Shown piece after piece: positions 23,478 to 31,591 of a stretch of 34,461 nucleotides of DNA. Position 1 is the stretch's first letter. The number at the start of each line of letters is the position of its first letter. Both the position numbers and the translations under genes were made by a program. Source of the stretch: Sedimentisphaerales bacterium (GTDB taxonomy: Bacteria > Planctomycetota > Phycisphaerae > Sedimentisphaerales > Anaerobacaceae). The notes under the pieces are model-generated. The model made no database searches and was not told where the DNA came from. It saw only the letters and a program-made list of their open reading frames with translations. The stretch lies in the NCBI GenBank assembly GCA_030611315.1, contig JAUWPZ010000025.1, forward strand, positions 1-34,461, given 5' to 3'.

Positions 23478-25004
23478 TCAAGCCGGCTGCAGGCAATCCT
23501 GCCGCCGATATCTGTGTATTTTATCCCGCAGCGTTCGGTCACTGATACCGAGGACCTTCGCAGCTTTCGTCCGGTTACCTCCGGTCTGGTCCAGGGTATC
23601 CAAAATCGCCCGGCGTTCGAGCTGCTCGAGCGATATTCCTCCAAGCGATTGACGATTATCAACACTGCATTTTTTATCTTCAACCGACAATTCTTCGCGC
23701 GGCTGTAACTCATCAAAGAGCCACGAGACATCGGCCAATGAGAGGGTTTCGCCAACGCCCAAAATCAGCGACGTCCGGACAACATTTCGTAATTGCCGGA
23801 CATTGCCGGGCCAATCGTACTTGGCGAAAATGTCCATCATCGCAGGATGAAGTTTAGTGATACGTCGCCGGGCTTCGCGGGCATAAAGGTTGACAAAATA
23901 CCATACAAGCTCGGCCAAATCCTCTCTGCGTACCCTCAGAGGGGGTATTACCAATCTTACACCGCTGAGCCGATAGTACAGGTCCGGGCGGAAGCGGCCC
24001 TGATGAACTTCCTGTAATAAATCTCTGTTGGTGGTACTTATTATTCGCACGTTAACTCGAACATTTTCATTCCCGCCCACACGCTCAAAATCCTGCTGCT
24101 CGAGCACTCTCAAGAGCTTGGCCTGAAACCTTATGGGTGTTTCCGTAATCTCGTCCAGGAGCAGAGTCCCGCCGTGAGCCATCTCGAACCGACCTTTGCG
24201 CTGACTATAGGCGCCGGTGAAGGCGCCTTTCTCGTGCCCAAACAGCTCGCTTTCAAGAAGCGAGTCACTTAAAGCCGCACAATTGACCTTGATGTACGGG
24301 CCCTGGGCCCTTTTGCTTTCTTGATGAACCAGATAAGAGAGCAGCTCCTTGCCTGTTCCACTTTCGCCGCTTATCAGGACCGGCGCCGAGGTGGGAGCTA
24401 TCCTTTTAGCCAAATGGATGGTTTGAACCAGGCTCGAGCTTCTGCCTACAATTTGATAAAGACAGCCGGCGCCCTCCTGAGCCGAAGCTAAAGTCGAGAC
24501 ACTGTGATTGGGCAGGAAAGTATCGAGCAGGTCCTCTACTTTTTCACGGTCGAGCGGTTTGATTAGGAAATCACAGCAGCCCGCTCGAATAGCCTTGACC
24601 GCCGTCACGATGGTCTGCTTATGCTGTTGCAGTCCTTTTGTTTCGGCCTCTGCTATCATAATCACCGGCAGTTCCGGCCAATTCGCCCTGACTTCACGAA
24701 GTAGTTCAAAACCATCCCTTGCCCGGTCGGACAGGCCAGCCCGCCGATTGGTTCTATCGCAGGCAAATACAAGGTCACAAACGCCCTTGTTGAGAAAGTC
24801 CATCGCGCCGTTTTTGTCGTTGGCCAGATGTCCGCGAATCCCTTTGCGAGCTAAAATCTCAAGCATAAATCGAGCCAGCTCAGGGTCGTCATCAACTATC
24901 AACACATTCGCAATGTCTTCTCTATTCCGGTCTCGGCTTACACGGCTCCGGTCGGGCGTAAGCTCAAGCCCAATCGGGGCAGGTTTTACTTCGGTTTTGC
25001 TCAC
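23478..25004 (-). CDS. Sigma-54-dependent response regulator in the flagellar operon (NtrC/FlrC-like)
   Basis: A 508-residue protein. The receiver domain (about 33-162) keeps the acidic pocket (VLIVDDDPE) and the Lys (LIKPL), but the phospho-acceptor site is altered and carries an insertion (CDLVFACDRTNRRAGLSDRA). The AAA+ domain has Walker A GESGTGKE (213-220), the sigma-54 contact loop GAFTGA (260-265) and Walker B LLLDE (281-285). A Fis-type helix-turn-helix ends the protein (GGNRTKAAKVLGISDRTLRD). It should activate sigma-54 promoters such as the two in this window. Start: ATG 25004, 31 nt after the TPR gene. The altered acceptor suggests control that is not simple phosphorylation. Confidence 0.92.
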   Translation of the reverse strand: MSKTEVKPAPIGLELTPDRSRVSRDRNREDIANVLIVDDDPELARFMLEILARKGIRGHLANDKNGAMDFLNKGVCDLVFACDRTNRRAGLSDRARDGFELLREVRANWPELPVIMIAEAETKGLQQHKQTIVTAVKAIRAGCCDFLIKPLDREKVEDLLDTFLPNHSVSTLASAQEGAGCLYQIVGRSSSLVQTIHLAKRIAPTSAPVLISGESGTGKELLSYLVHQESKRAQGPYIKVNCAALSDSLLESELFGHEKGAFTGAYSQRKGRFEMAHGGTLLLDEITETPIRFQAKLLRVLEQQDFERVGGNENVRVNVRIISTTNRDLLQEVHQGRFRPDLYYRLSGVRLVIPPLRVRREDLAELVWYFVNLYAREARRRITKLHPAMMDIFAKYDWPGNVRQLRNVVRTSLILGVGETLSLADVSWLFDELQPREELSVEDKKCSVDNRQSLGGISLEQLERRAILDTLDQTGGNRTKAAKVLGISDRTLRDKIHRYRRQDCLQPA

Positions 25005-25034
25005 CTTAAGAAATACTCCACTTTTAATTGAAAC

Positions 25035-25943
25035 TTATAATTTGTTTTCAGAAATCAATTTCCAGGGGTCATCTTTCCGATACCAACCAAGTAATGTCGC
25101 CTGCACTTTGGCTAAATCCGTCCACGGCGAGTCGGGATATTCCGTTATTAGCTGTGTGTACATTTTCTCTGCTTCCGGCGGGTCATCACTTCTCAGGCAG
25201 TTGCCCATTTGAAATAAAATCCAGGCCCTGGCCGTAGATGAATCGGCCTCGTCCAGGTCCTTGCGATTAAGAGCCACCCGGTAAAACGTCACCGCTTCGG
25301 CCAGGTTTCCACTGAGAAACAAAATCTCCGCCAGCTCAAACGGATTACGCAAGTTGTTAGGGTCCTGCGACAGCGCCTTGAGCATCTGCAAAGTTGTTTC
25401 GGTTACCGGCTCAAAAGGCAGTTTAGGTTCGATTTTCTTTATCTCGGATTCCTCCGGCGCGTTTGCATCTTCCAAAGTTTCATCTTTTTGAGCTGTCGGT
25501 GCCGGCTCGACGACAATGACAGGTTCGGAGGTTTCCTTCTTCGGCTTAAATTCAACAGAGCGAATTTGTGCGATTAACCGACTAAGCTCATCTATCCCTT
25601 CGGTATCTTTTTCGCCTTGGGGGATACTAATCCTGGCCTGCCACAATTGACGAGTGAGACGATTATTCGGGTCTCTCGGAAGAGTAAAGCCGGCCTGCGG
25701 CAATTTCTCATCAACCTCGGTCGCGAAGTTTGTGGAAGCTGTCACGACGCCGTTAGGATGAAATACGAAGGAACTATTCGGGTCGCCCCGGCCCGACGAA
25801 ATTTCAGCGCCGGCAAGAGTCGTTACAAAGCAAAGAACAACTAAAGAGGCGGAACACAAAACCATGGAACAAAATTCAAGAGTCTCGGATTTTGAACCAT
25901 AGCTTGCCACTGCGGGCTTTGAGTATTTCATTCTGACCTTCAT
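25035..25943 (-). CDS. Exported TPR-repeat protein of the flagellar operon
   Basis: A 302-residue protein. A hydrophobic segment (about 28-45) ending in LAGAE looks like a signal peptide with a long N-region. A Pro/Glu-rich middle is followed by tetratricopeptide-like helices (about 190-295): PFELAEILFLSGNLAEAVTF, ARAWILFQMGNCLRSDDPPE and AEKMYTQLITEYPDSPWTDL. It is likely a periplasmic scaffold. Start: ATG 25943; ATG 25931 has AAGGT just upstream and is equally possible. It lies 18 nt after the large TPR gene and 30 nt before the activator gene. Specific function unknown. Confidence 0.75.
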   Translation of the reverse strand: MKVRMKYSKPAVASYGSKSETLEFCSMVLCSASLVVLCFVTTLAGAEISSGRGDPNSSFVFHPNGVVTASTNFATEVDEKLPQAGFTLPRDPNNRLTRQLWQARISIPQGEKDTEGIDELSRLIAQIRSVEFKPKKETSEPVIVVEPAPTAQKDETLEDANAPEESEIKKIEPKLPFEPVTETTLQMLKALSQDPNNLRNPFELAEILFLSGNLAEAVTFYRVALNRKDLDEADSSTARAWILFQMGNCLRSDDPPEAEKMYTQLITEYPDSPWTDLAKVQATLLGWYRKDDPWKLISENKL

Positions 25944-25961
25944 TATATTTGCTGTCCTGTT

Positions 25962-28613
25962 TTACCGAGCTTTCGCAAGTTTTTTGTTCCTGGGCGGGCC
26001 GCTGCCAAGCGCTCTTTCTTCACCTGGGGTCTGTCCGGTCTTCCACCGGCCCAAGAGGGCTAATGCCGCCAGGTCATATTTTTTCTGGCGGTTATATGCT
26101 GTCGCCAGGAGAGCGAGGGCTTTTTGCTTTATCTGTTCCAAAGGGCTCAAATCCAAAAGCTGCAGGCAAACGGAGACGACCTGGGGATTTTGGTCGAGTT
26201 TCAAACATACTTCAGCCAATTTGAGAGCGACCTGGTGCGCCAAAGGCCCTGGTTCGACCACGACAAGAATTTCGGCCAAGCTCTTTCGTGCACGTTGAAA
26301 ATTTCCTTTAGCGATGTGGCAGTTACATAATTCGAGTGATATTCCGGCCTTTAACTGTGTATCGGTTATGTACTGGGCCCTGTCCCCGAGCGCCACGATT
26401 GCTTTATCAATCAGCCCCATCGAACGAAGAATGCCCACCTTAAGCAGCAATATCGCAACAGATTCTTCCTGCGAGAGCCGCCTGGAATTTAGATTTTCCA
26501 ATAAATCCAGGGCTTTTACGAATTGCTCCTGCCGCATCTTAGCTCCGACTAAAGCCAGGATAGTTTGCAGATATTCTTCCCTGGAAAGGCGCCCCGCCAG
26601 CGCACATTGAAAAGCATCGCAGGCTTGCTGCGGTTTGTCCAAAGCCAGGCCGGCTTTGCCCAGGAGAAAATAGGCCAAATATAATTGGTTGTCTTTATTG
26701 TGCCCGGCAAGGTCTATGTATCGAGTCAGCCACTTGGCCGCAGAAACATAGTCTTTTTCCTCAAAGAAACATCTGCCTGCACCAAGGGCGGAAGCAGTCC
26801 GCAATTGCGAAGACAAACCGAGATTGTACACTTTACCGTAGAGCCGGGCAGCTTCGGGCAAACGTCCGTCCTTCATTGTGGCATCAGCAAGATACAAACA
26901 AGCCCGGCCATAGAATTCGTCATCGGGATACTGCTCAACAAGCATCTCCAAATCCTCTCTGGCGCCGGAATAATCAAGAAGGTCGGTTTTCAGCCTGCTC
27001 GAGTTTAACAAGGCATAGGCCGTGAGAGACTTCTGTGAAAAGCGATTGGCCACTAATTTATACTCTGCAATTGCTTCGGAGGTTTGCCCTCTTAGAACCC
27101 GTATGAGGGCCAGAGCAAAATGGGCATTGGGGATGCGCCGGTCACTGTGAAACACAAGTAGAAATCTTTGCCACAGCAAAGCGGTTTCCCTGGCAAGCAG
27201 AGAAGTGTGTTCTGATAAAGAGGAATAGTCAGCGGGATTGAATACATTCACAACGCCCTTTTCATCCATACTCGCCAACAAGCCGGCGTGACCGGCCGCG
27301 GCGGTGACAATCTCCTGCGCTGTTGCGGCCGGCATATACATACTCACGGCTCTTTGCCGGACAGTATCTTCAACTCTTTCCGAATCCGGTGTATTGCCGA
27401 AAGCCCAGGAAATATCAAGGCCCGCATTTGCGGCAAATCTGGCCAGCAGCTCTTCAATCGACGCCCCGCGGCAAATGACAGACCACCGAGGCACAGCGCC
27501 CTCGTTATCGAGCCTCCGAATTTGAGGACCGAGCACACTTTTGTCTAATTGCTCCAAGCCGGAATTCAAAAAGGAACGCAGTCGGGTCTCATTCAGGCCG
27601 GTGAAAGGGTCAAACGCCGCAGAATTGCTCCACAACTCTTTGGGAAGGTCTGCGTCGGCATCGCAAAGCGAAAGGATATTCTTAGTCATCGACTCAGCAA
27701 TCAGAAAAAAACAATCACGCTGCAGCGCAAAAGCCCATTCCTTATCAAAATTTACCGCACCGATTAAGGCGAGGGTCTGATAAGCCCTGGTTCGCGCTTT
27801 CAAGTATTGCTTTGTCTTCAGCTTGAGCAGGCCCAGGTTATAATTGGCCGCCACTCTTACAACAGGAGAGCGACTTTGCAGGATGGTTCTGAATAAACGT
27901 TCGGCCTGTTCAGAGTCGGCGGCTTGTTTCATACACAAAGCCATTCTGAACTGAAGAAAATCTCTCAGCAATTGGCCTTCATCACCGGTTGGAACGGCCT
28001 GGTGAAGGCTGTTATAGGCGGCATAAGCCTTGTCGTAATCCTTTTGCAAATACAAGTCCTGAGCAACCTCCAGAGACAGTGGATGACCGGGTGGAAGCAG
28101 AGTTTGCAGTTTTTGTGTTTGCTGTTGCCCTACCTGTGTAATGACCCGGGCCGGCGGTTTGGGAGAAGGCGTTTTCGGGGTCGCAAGCAGCGTCTTAAGG
28201 TCAGTCAAAAGCTCCAATGGAGATTTCAGCAACGAAAACACCAGTATTGCCGAAACCACAACGATACTAACAATAAGGATTTTCTGGAGGGTCGAAAAAC
28301 GCTTATACGAAATCAAGCCCTGCGGCTGCCGGGCGGAATCTTCCAGAAGCCCGTAAAAATCCTCATCGCCGGCAAATACATCCTGTTCTGAGAGTTCCTC
28401 ATGGGCCTGGCCTGCAAACAATTCGTCCTCTGAGGAAACCTCGGAAGTATCCCCTTCAATAATACTTTCTCGGTCTTCTGTATTACTTTGCTGTTCTTCG
28501 GCAATAGTTTGTTTATCTTCTGTATTACTTTGCTGTTCTTCGGCAATAGTTTGTTCATCTTCTGTATTACTTTGCTGTTCTTCAGTATTATTTTTTTGTT
28601 CTTCTTTCGCCAT
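25962..28613 (-). CDS. Large membrane-anchored TPR protein with internal STN/secretin-like domain
   Basis: From ATG 28613 (GGGGGAAG ~10 nt upstream) the protein has 883 residues. The N-terminus is acidic with 14-residue tandem repeats (11-47). One TM helix follows (about 110-129, LQKILIVSIVVVSAILVFSL), then TPR helices (185-310). Residues ~378-460 resemble an STN/secretin N-domain (GASIEELLARFAANAGLDIS; PAATAQEIVTAAAGHAGLLA), and a second long TPR array runs to ~870. The topology suggests a cytosolic acidic tail and a large periplasmic TPR scaffold. It is the first gene behind the sigma-54 promoter, so it is probably a planctomycete-specific flagellar assembly or regulatory protein. An earlier ATG at 28706 lies inside the promoter and is excluded. 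Confidence 0.8.
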   Translation of the reverse strand: MAKEEQKNNTEEQQSNTEDEQTIAEEQQSNTEDKQTIAEEQQSNTEDRESIIEGDTSEVSSEDELFAGQAHEELSEQDVFAGDEDFYGLLEDSARQPQGLISYKRFSTLQKILIVSIVVVSAILVFSLLKSPLELLTDLKTLLATPKTPSPKPPARVITQVGQQQTQKLQTLLPPGHPLSLEVAQDLYLQKDYDKAYAAYNSLHQAVPTGDEGQLLRDFLQFRMALCMKQAADSEQAERLFRTILQSRSPVVRVAANYNLGLLKLKTKQYLKARTRAYQTLALIGAVNFDKEWAFALQRDCFFLIAESMTKNILSLCDADADLPKELWSNSAAFDPFTGLNETRLRSFLNSGLEQLDKSVLGPQIRRLDNEGAVPRWSVICRGASIEELLARFAANAGLDISWAFGNTPDSERVEDTVRQRAVSMYMPAATAQEIVTAAAGHAGLLASMDEKGVVNVFNPADYSSLSEHTSLLARETALLWQRFLLVFHSDRRIPNAHFALALIRVLRGQTSEAIAEYKLVANRFSQKSLTAYALLNSSRLKTDLLDYSGAREDLEMLVEQYPDDEFYGRACLYLADATMKDGRLPEAARLYGKVYNLGLSSQLRTASALGAGRCFFEEKDYVSAAKWLTRYIDLAGHNKDNQLYLAYFLLGKAGLALDKPQQACDAFQCALAGRLSREEYLQTILALVGAKMRQEQFVKALDLLENLNSRRLSQEESVAILLLKVGILRSMGLIDKAIVALGDRAQYITDTQLKAGISLELCNCHIAKGNFQRARKSLAEILVVVEPGPLAHQVALKLAEVCLKLDQNPQVVSVCLQLLDLSPLEQIKQKALALLATAYNRQKKYDLAALALLGRWKTGQTPGEERALGSGPPRNKKLAKAR
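28473..28583 (-). repeat. 42-nt in-frame tandem repeat in the TPR/STN gene
   Basis: About 2.6 copies of a 42-nt unit encoding EEQQSNTED(E/K)QTIA. The copies are nearly identical at DNA level, so the expansion is recent. Confidence 0.9.
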
Positions 28614-28701
28614 AGCTGTCAACTTCCCCCCACCGACACAGTCCCGATAAACCGGGACCAGTTCAAAAAAGACCACTATCACTACCTTTTCTTTATAAAA
28701 C

Positions 28702-28717
28702 AGCAATAATCGTGCCA
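28702..28717 (-). promoter_or_regulatory. Sigma-54 promoter of the flagellar export/switch operon
   Basis: On the minus strand TGGCACGATTATTGCTG matches the consensus TGGCACG-N4-TTGC, with the GG and GC doublets at the required spacing. Transcription would begin near 28691, giving a ~78-nt leader to the ATG at 28613. Confidence 0.88.
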
Positions 28718-29044
28718 GATTTGGCCTGGGATGAAATGCAAGGTGCGCTTAGGGAATTTTGGGCTAAAAAAGCGGCTTTTTGCGTTGCGTCAACGGATTT
28801 GGATTATGAAAAGATGTCAGGATTTTATACGAGCCGACAGATTTTCTGACAAAAATTATACCCTTAAGGGTAATAAATTCCCGCGACTGGGATTGTAAAC
28901 TACTGTTTTAAGGTTACTTACCCGCGAACAAACGGAAAATTTCAATCGTGAGCACTATAATTCTTGCTTCGGAGAAAAATGAATGTCGATTTGCGAATTG
29001 CGATTTGAAATCAGCAATATTCAATCGGAAATCAGGCCGAATCC
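28718..29044. other. Intergenic region upstream of the flagellar operon promoter
   Basis: It separates the second sigma-54 activator from the operon promoter. It holds a GATTTGCGAATTGCGATTTG-type run (about 28986-29035), similar to repeats at 9046-9075 and 14981-15010. Activator-binding sites are expected here but none is evident by eye. No gene is seen. Confidence 0.5.
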
Positions 29045-30523
29045 TCAATATGGAGCCGGCATGGCCCGAGGCAGACCTGGTGCAGAGAATTCATTTTGCT
29101 CTTCTTTTGCAATATACGAACCCTTTTCGATTTTGTATTGCTTGACCTTGGCGTAAAGGGTCGCCCTGGTTATGCCAAGAAGAGAAGCGGCCTGCGTTTT
29201 TTGCCAGCCCGTCTTCTGCAGAGCCCGAGAAATCAACTCACGCTCGGCCTTGGCCAGCGAATAACCTGTGAACTGGCCCGCTCTTGAGCCATCGGACAGC
29301 TCACTGCATTCGGCAGGGTCCAAAATAATGCTGCTCAGGCCGATTTTGCCCGTCGTTTCCCGCAGTATTGCCCTTTCAATAACATTACGCAGTTCCCGAA
29401 CATTGCCGGGCCAATCGTATTCCATCAAGGATTCGACAGCGAGTTTGGTCAGCGAAGTTATCTTACCCTCCTTGTGTGGGCAAATAGTCGATGTCTTTAA
29501 AAAGTACTCAGCCAGGAGCCGGATGTCCTCTCTTCTCTCAGGAAACCTGAGAGGCGCCAAAATAATAGGAGCAACATTCAGGCGATAATAAAGGTCGCTC
29601 CGAAAGCGATTTGCCTGGGTTTCGCTTTTCAGATTGCGATTGCTCGAGGCTATTATTGTCGCCCTGCATACGATATTCTTCAGGCCTCCGACTTTTCGGA
29701 AGGTTTTCTCCTGAAGAACACGCAGTAACTTGGCCTGGAGGTCCATCGGCATTTCAGTTATTTCGTCAAGGAAGATTGTGCCGGCACCAGCCACTTCGAA
29801 AAGCCCCGTCTTATCTCGGTCAGCTCCTGTAAAAGAACCTTTGACGTGACCGAAAAGCTCACTTTCCAGCAGATTTGCCGTCAGGGCCGCACAATTTACG
29901 GCCACAAAAGGCTCGTTGGGATGTCTGAGCGCATGTATCGCTTCGGCGACCAGCTCTTTGCCCGTGCCTGTTTCTCCAACAATCAATACCGGGTTGCATC
30001 GGCTGGCAGCAATAATCTTAATCATTTTGATGCTATTGAGGATTGCTTTACTTCGGCCGACCATAGAAACAGATGCAGCACAGTCATCGGCAAAGAAATC
30101 ACCTGATTCCGTCGCTCGTCGCTTGTCGCTCGGTGTTCGCGGCACGGGATGCCGACCCCGGGAGACGGATTCACTTTTTATCCGGCTTACAATCTGCTCG
30201 AGCCGGCTGTAATCCCGGCTGCCCTGCAGAAAGCCACAGGCCCCGGCATTTATGAAATCTTCAGATGAGCCGGTGTCACCTTCTTCATCACCTACGACCA
30301 CAACAGGAACACTTATAGAATGATTATCGGTCGTATCGATGAATTCACGGATGCGGCACGGACTGAACCCCCGGTCGATTAAAACTAAATCAGGATTGAC
30401 TGTCTCAACAAGACCCAAAGCCTCGGCCAGCTCATCAGCCACCAATACTTTCCGGCTAAACTCCCGTGCCAACCGTTGAACTTCGTCTCTTTTGCTTACG
30501 GCAACAATGCTGCGTAAACTCAT
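29045..30523 (-). CDS. Sigma-54-dependent activator (FleQ/NtrC-like), second copy
   Basis: A 492-residue protein. The N-terminal receiver-like domain (1-115) contains NPDLVLIDRGF and VPVVVVGDE but lacks the usual acidic pair at its start, so it is FleQ-like or degenerate. The AAA+ domain has Walker A GETGTGKE (183-190), the sigma-54 loop as GSFTGA (229-234, Ser in place of the usual Ala) and FLDE (251-254). A Fis-type helix-turn-helix follows (GWQKTQAASLLGITRATLYA). Start: ATG 30523. The linker around residues 127-141 is encoded by a TCGCTCGTCGC-type dispersed repeat. The gene lies between two outward-facing sigma-54 promoters and is a good candidate master regulator. Confidence 0.92.
   Translation of the reverse strand: MSLRSIVAVSKRDEVQRLAREFSRKVLVADELAEALGLVETVNPDLVLIDRGFSPCRIREFIDTTDNHSISVPVVVVGDEEGDTGSSEDFINAGACGFLQGSRDYSRLEQIVSRIKSESVSRGRHPVPRTPSDKRRATESGDFFADDCAASVSMVGRSKAILNSIKMIKIIAASRCNPVLIVGETGTGKELVAEAIHALRHPNEPFVAVNCAALTANLLESELFGHVKGSFTGADRDKTGLFEVAGAGTIFLDEITEMPMDLQAKLLRVLQEKTFRKVGGLKNIVCRATIIASSNRNLKSETQANRFRSDLYYRLNVAPIILAPLRFPERREDIRLLAEYFLKTSTICPHKEGKITSLTKLAVESLMEYDWPGNVRELRNVIERAILRETTGKIGLSSIILDPAECSELSDGSRAGQFTGYSLAKAERELISRALQKTGWQKTQAASLLGITRATLYAKVKQYKIEKGSYIAKEEQNEFSAPGLPRAMPAPY
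30111..30140. repeat. GTCGCTCGTCGC repeat inside an activator gene
   Basis: GTCGCTCGTCGCTTGTCGCT, then CGGTGTTCGC. It matches the words at 14876-14905 but lies within the coding sequence, in the linker between receiver-like and AAA+ domains. Confidence 0.65.
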
Positions 30524-30728
30524 CTTGTCTCAAAGCAATAAGCGTTAACCCCCACAGTATTATTTATTGCACTTTTTGAAAGTGAGCCTTTCATAAAGAA
30601 ACATGGTGCATAAACCACGCCCATAAATCGGCATACAACAAAAAAGTACTTTAATTATTTTATGGGACGGGCCAATAATGTCACTGCCCTTTTCAACATA
30701 AGGATGTATTGTCATTCCGCGACAGTTT

Positions 30729-30809
30729 TATAGGACATTCGAGCAAAAATAAAAGCCAAACAAAGAAGCCAATTTTACAGACAAGGAACGCTGTTTCTTA
30801 TAGGACGTT
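30729..30809. promoter_or_regulatory. Candidate activator-binding pair (TTATAGGAC) upstream of the flgD promoter
   Basis: TATAGGACATT at 30729 and TATAGGACGTT at 30799 are exactly 70 nt apart, near seven helical turns, and lie ~220-300 nt before the sigma-54 promoter. That is where enhancer sites of sigma-54 activators often occur. Binding is inferred. Confidence 0.3.
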
Positions 30810-31026
30810 TTGATGTCACCTAATTCGCTCCGAAACAAAACAACAGAAAATCCCGGCACAACCATCAAGAGACAACCGGCAAAATTTTCTGCAATGCAGG
30901 AAGATTTATCCTCAAGGAGAGCCTCACAACAAAAGCTGATTTCTATATTTGTTCAAATTTTCAGTTGTCCTAACACCTGTATTTTCAAGAAGTTATCTAT
31001 CATAACACAGTCGCCGGTTTTTCATG

Positions 31027-31043
31027 TGGCACACCAATTGCTT
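31027..31043 (+). promoter_or_regulatory. Sigma-54 promoter of flgD-flgE
   Basis: TGGCACACCAATTGCTT is a full match to TGGCAC-N5-TTGCW with GG and GC doublets 10 nt apart. The start would be near 31053 with a ~74-nt leader to flgD. Confidence 0.9.
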
Positions 31044-31126
31044 AGGTTTTAGTGTGCAACATTGCTATTGAGCTGCATCGGTTAAGAAAAACTTTATTCG
31101 ACTACGTTTGAAAGCAAAGAAAACTT

Positions 31127-31510
31127 ATGAGCACCATATCAGAAATAAACTCAGCAGGTAAGATCCAGATGGATTATATGAAACTGCTGATAACTCAACT
31201 GCAAAACCAGAATCCCCTGGAGCCGCTGGACAATAACGAAATGGCTTCTCAACTGGCGCAGTTCTCGCAATTGGCGCAGCTCGAATCAATGAACTCGAGC
31301 TTCGCACAGGCCCTTGCCGCCGCCCAGCGTACCTATGCCAACTCACTGATAGGCAAGAATGTCGAGTTCGTCGGTGAGACAGAAACAGGCATCCAGGGTA
31401 TCGTGAGCGGTACAGTCGAGCAGATTTACGTAAACGACGACGGAGAAATCTTCTTAGCGGTAGGAAACTACACGCCTGGTTTAGAAGATGTAATATCAAT
31501 CAAGAACTAA
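31127..31510 (+). CDS. flgD: FlgD, hook-cap scaffold protein (short form)
   Basis: A 127-residue protein with the FlgD N-terminal signature: MDYMKLLITQLQNQNPLEPL, then NEMASQLAQFSQLAQLESMN. A short C-terminal beta part follows (IGKNVEFVGETETGIQGIVS). FlgD caps the growing hook and guides FlgE assembly. It is shorter than the enterobacterial ~230-residue form and lacks the FlgD Ig/tudor insertions, as in several non-enteric phyla. Start: ATG 31127, about 74 nt after the expected sigma-54 start; the ribosome site is weak (AAAG). Confidence 0.92.
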   Translation: MSTISEINSAGKIQMDYMKLLITQLQNQNPLEPLDNNEMASQLAQFSQLAQLESMNSSFAQALAAAQRTYANSLIGKNVEFVGETETGIQGIVSGTVEQIYVNDDGEIFLAVGNYTPGLEDVISIKN

Positions 31511-31511
31511 T

Positions 31512-31575
31512 GTGCGTGATTCGTGATGCGTATTGCGTAAAACAAAAACGCACTACGCAATACGAAATACGAGAC
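31512..31575. repeat. Palindromic TGCGTATTGCGTA element between flgD and flgE
   Basis: CGTATTGCGTA (31529-31539) and TACGCAATACG (31554-31564) are perfect 11-nt complements with a 14-nt loop, flanked by TTCGTGATGCG and AAATACGAGACG words of the dispersed family. It fills almost the whole flgD-flgE gap and may act as an RNA hairpin between the two cistrons. Confidence 0.75.
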
Positions 31576-31591
31576 GAAAGGAGAAACAAAA

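Larger units (their letters stand above)
30524..31126. other. Long divergent regulatory region before flgD
   Basis: No gene is supported here. It holds two copies of TATAGGAC(A/G)TT (30729-30739, 30799-30809), a small CACTTT/AAAGTG hairpin (about 30570-30584) and the sigma-54 promoter at 31027-31043. Confidence 0.6.

Noticed and set aside
28614..28706. Longer N-terminus (31 codons) for the TPR/STN gene
   Set aside because: The upstream ATG lies inside the sigma-54 promoter, so it would not be in the transcript.
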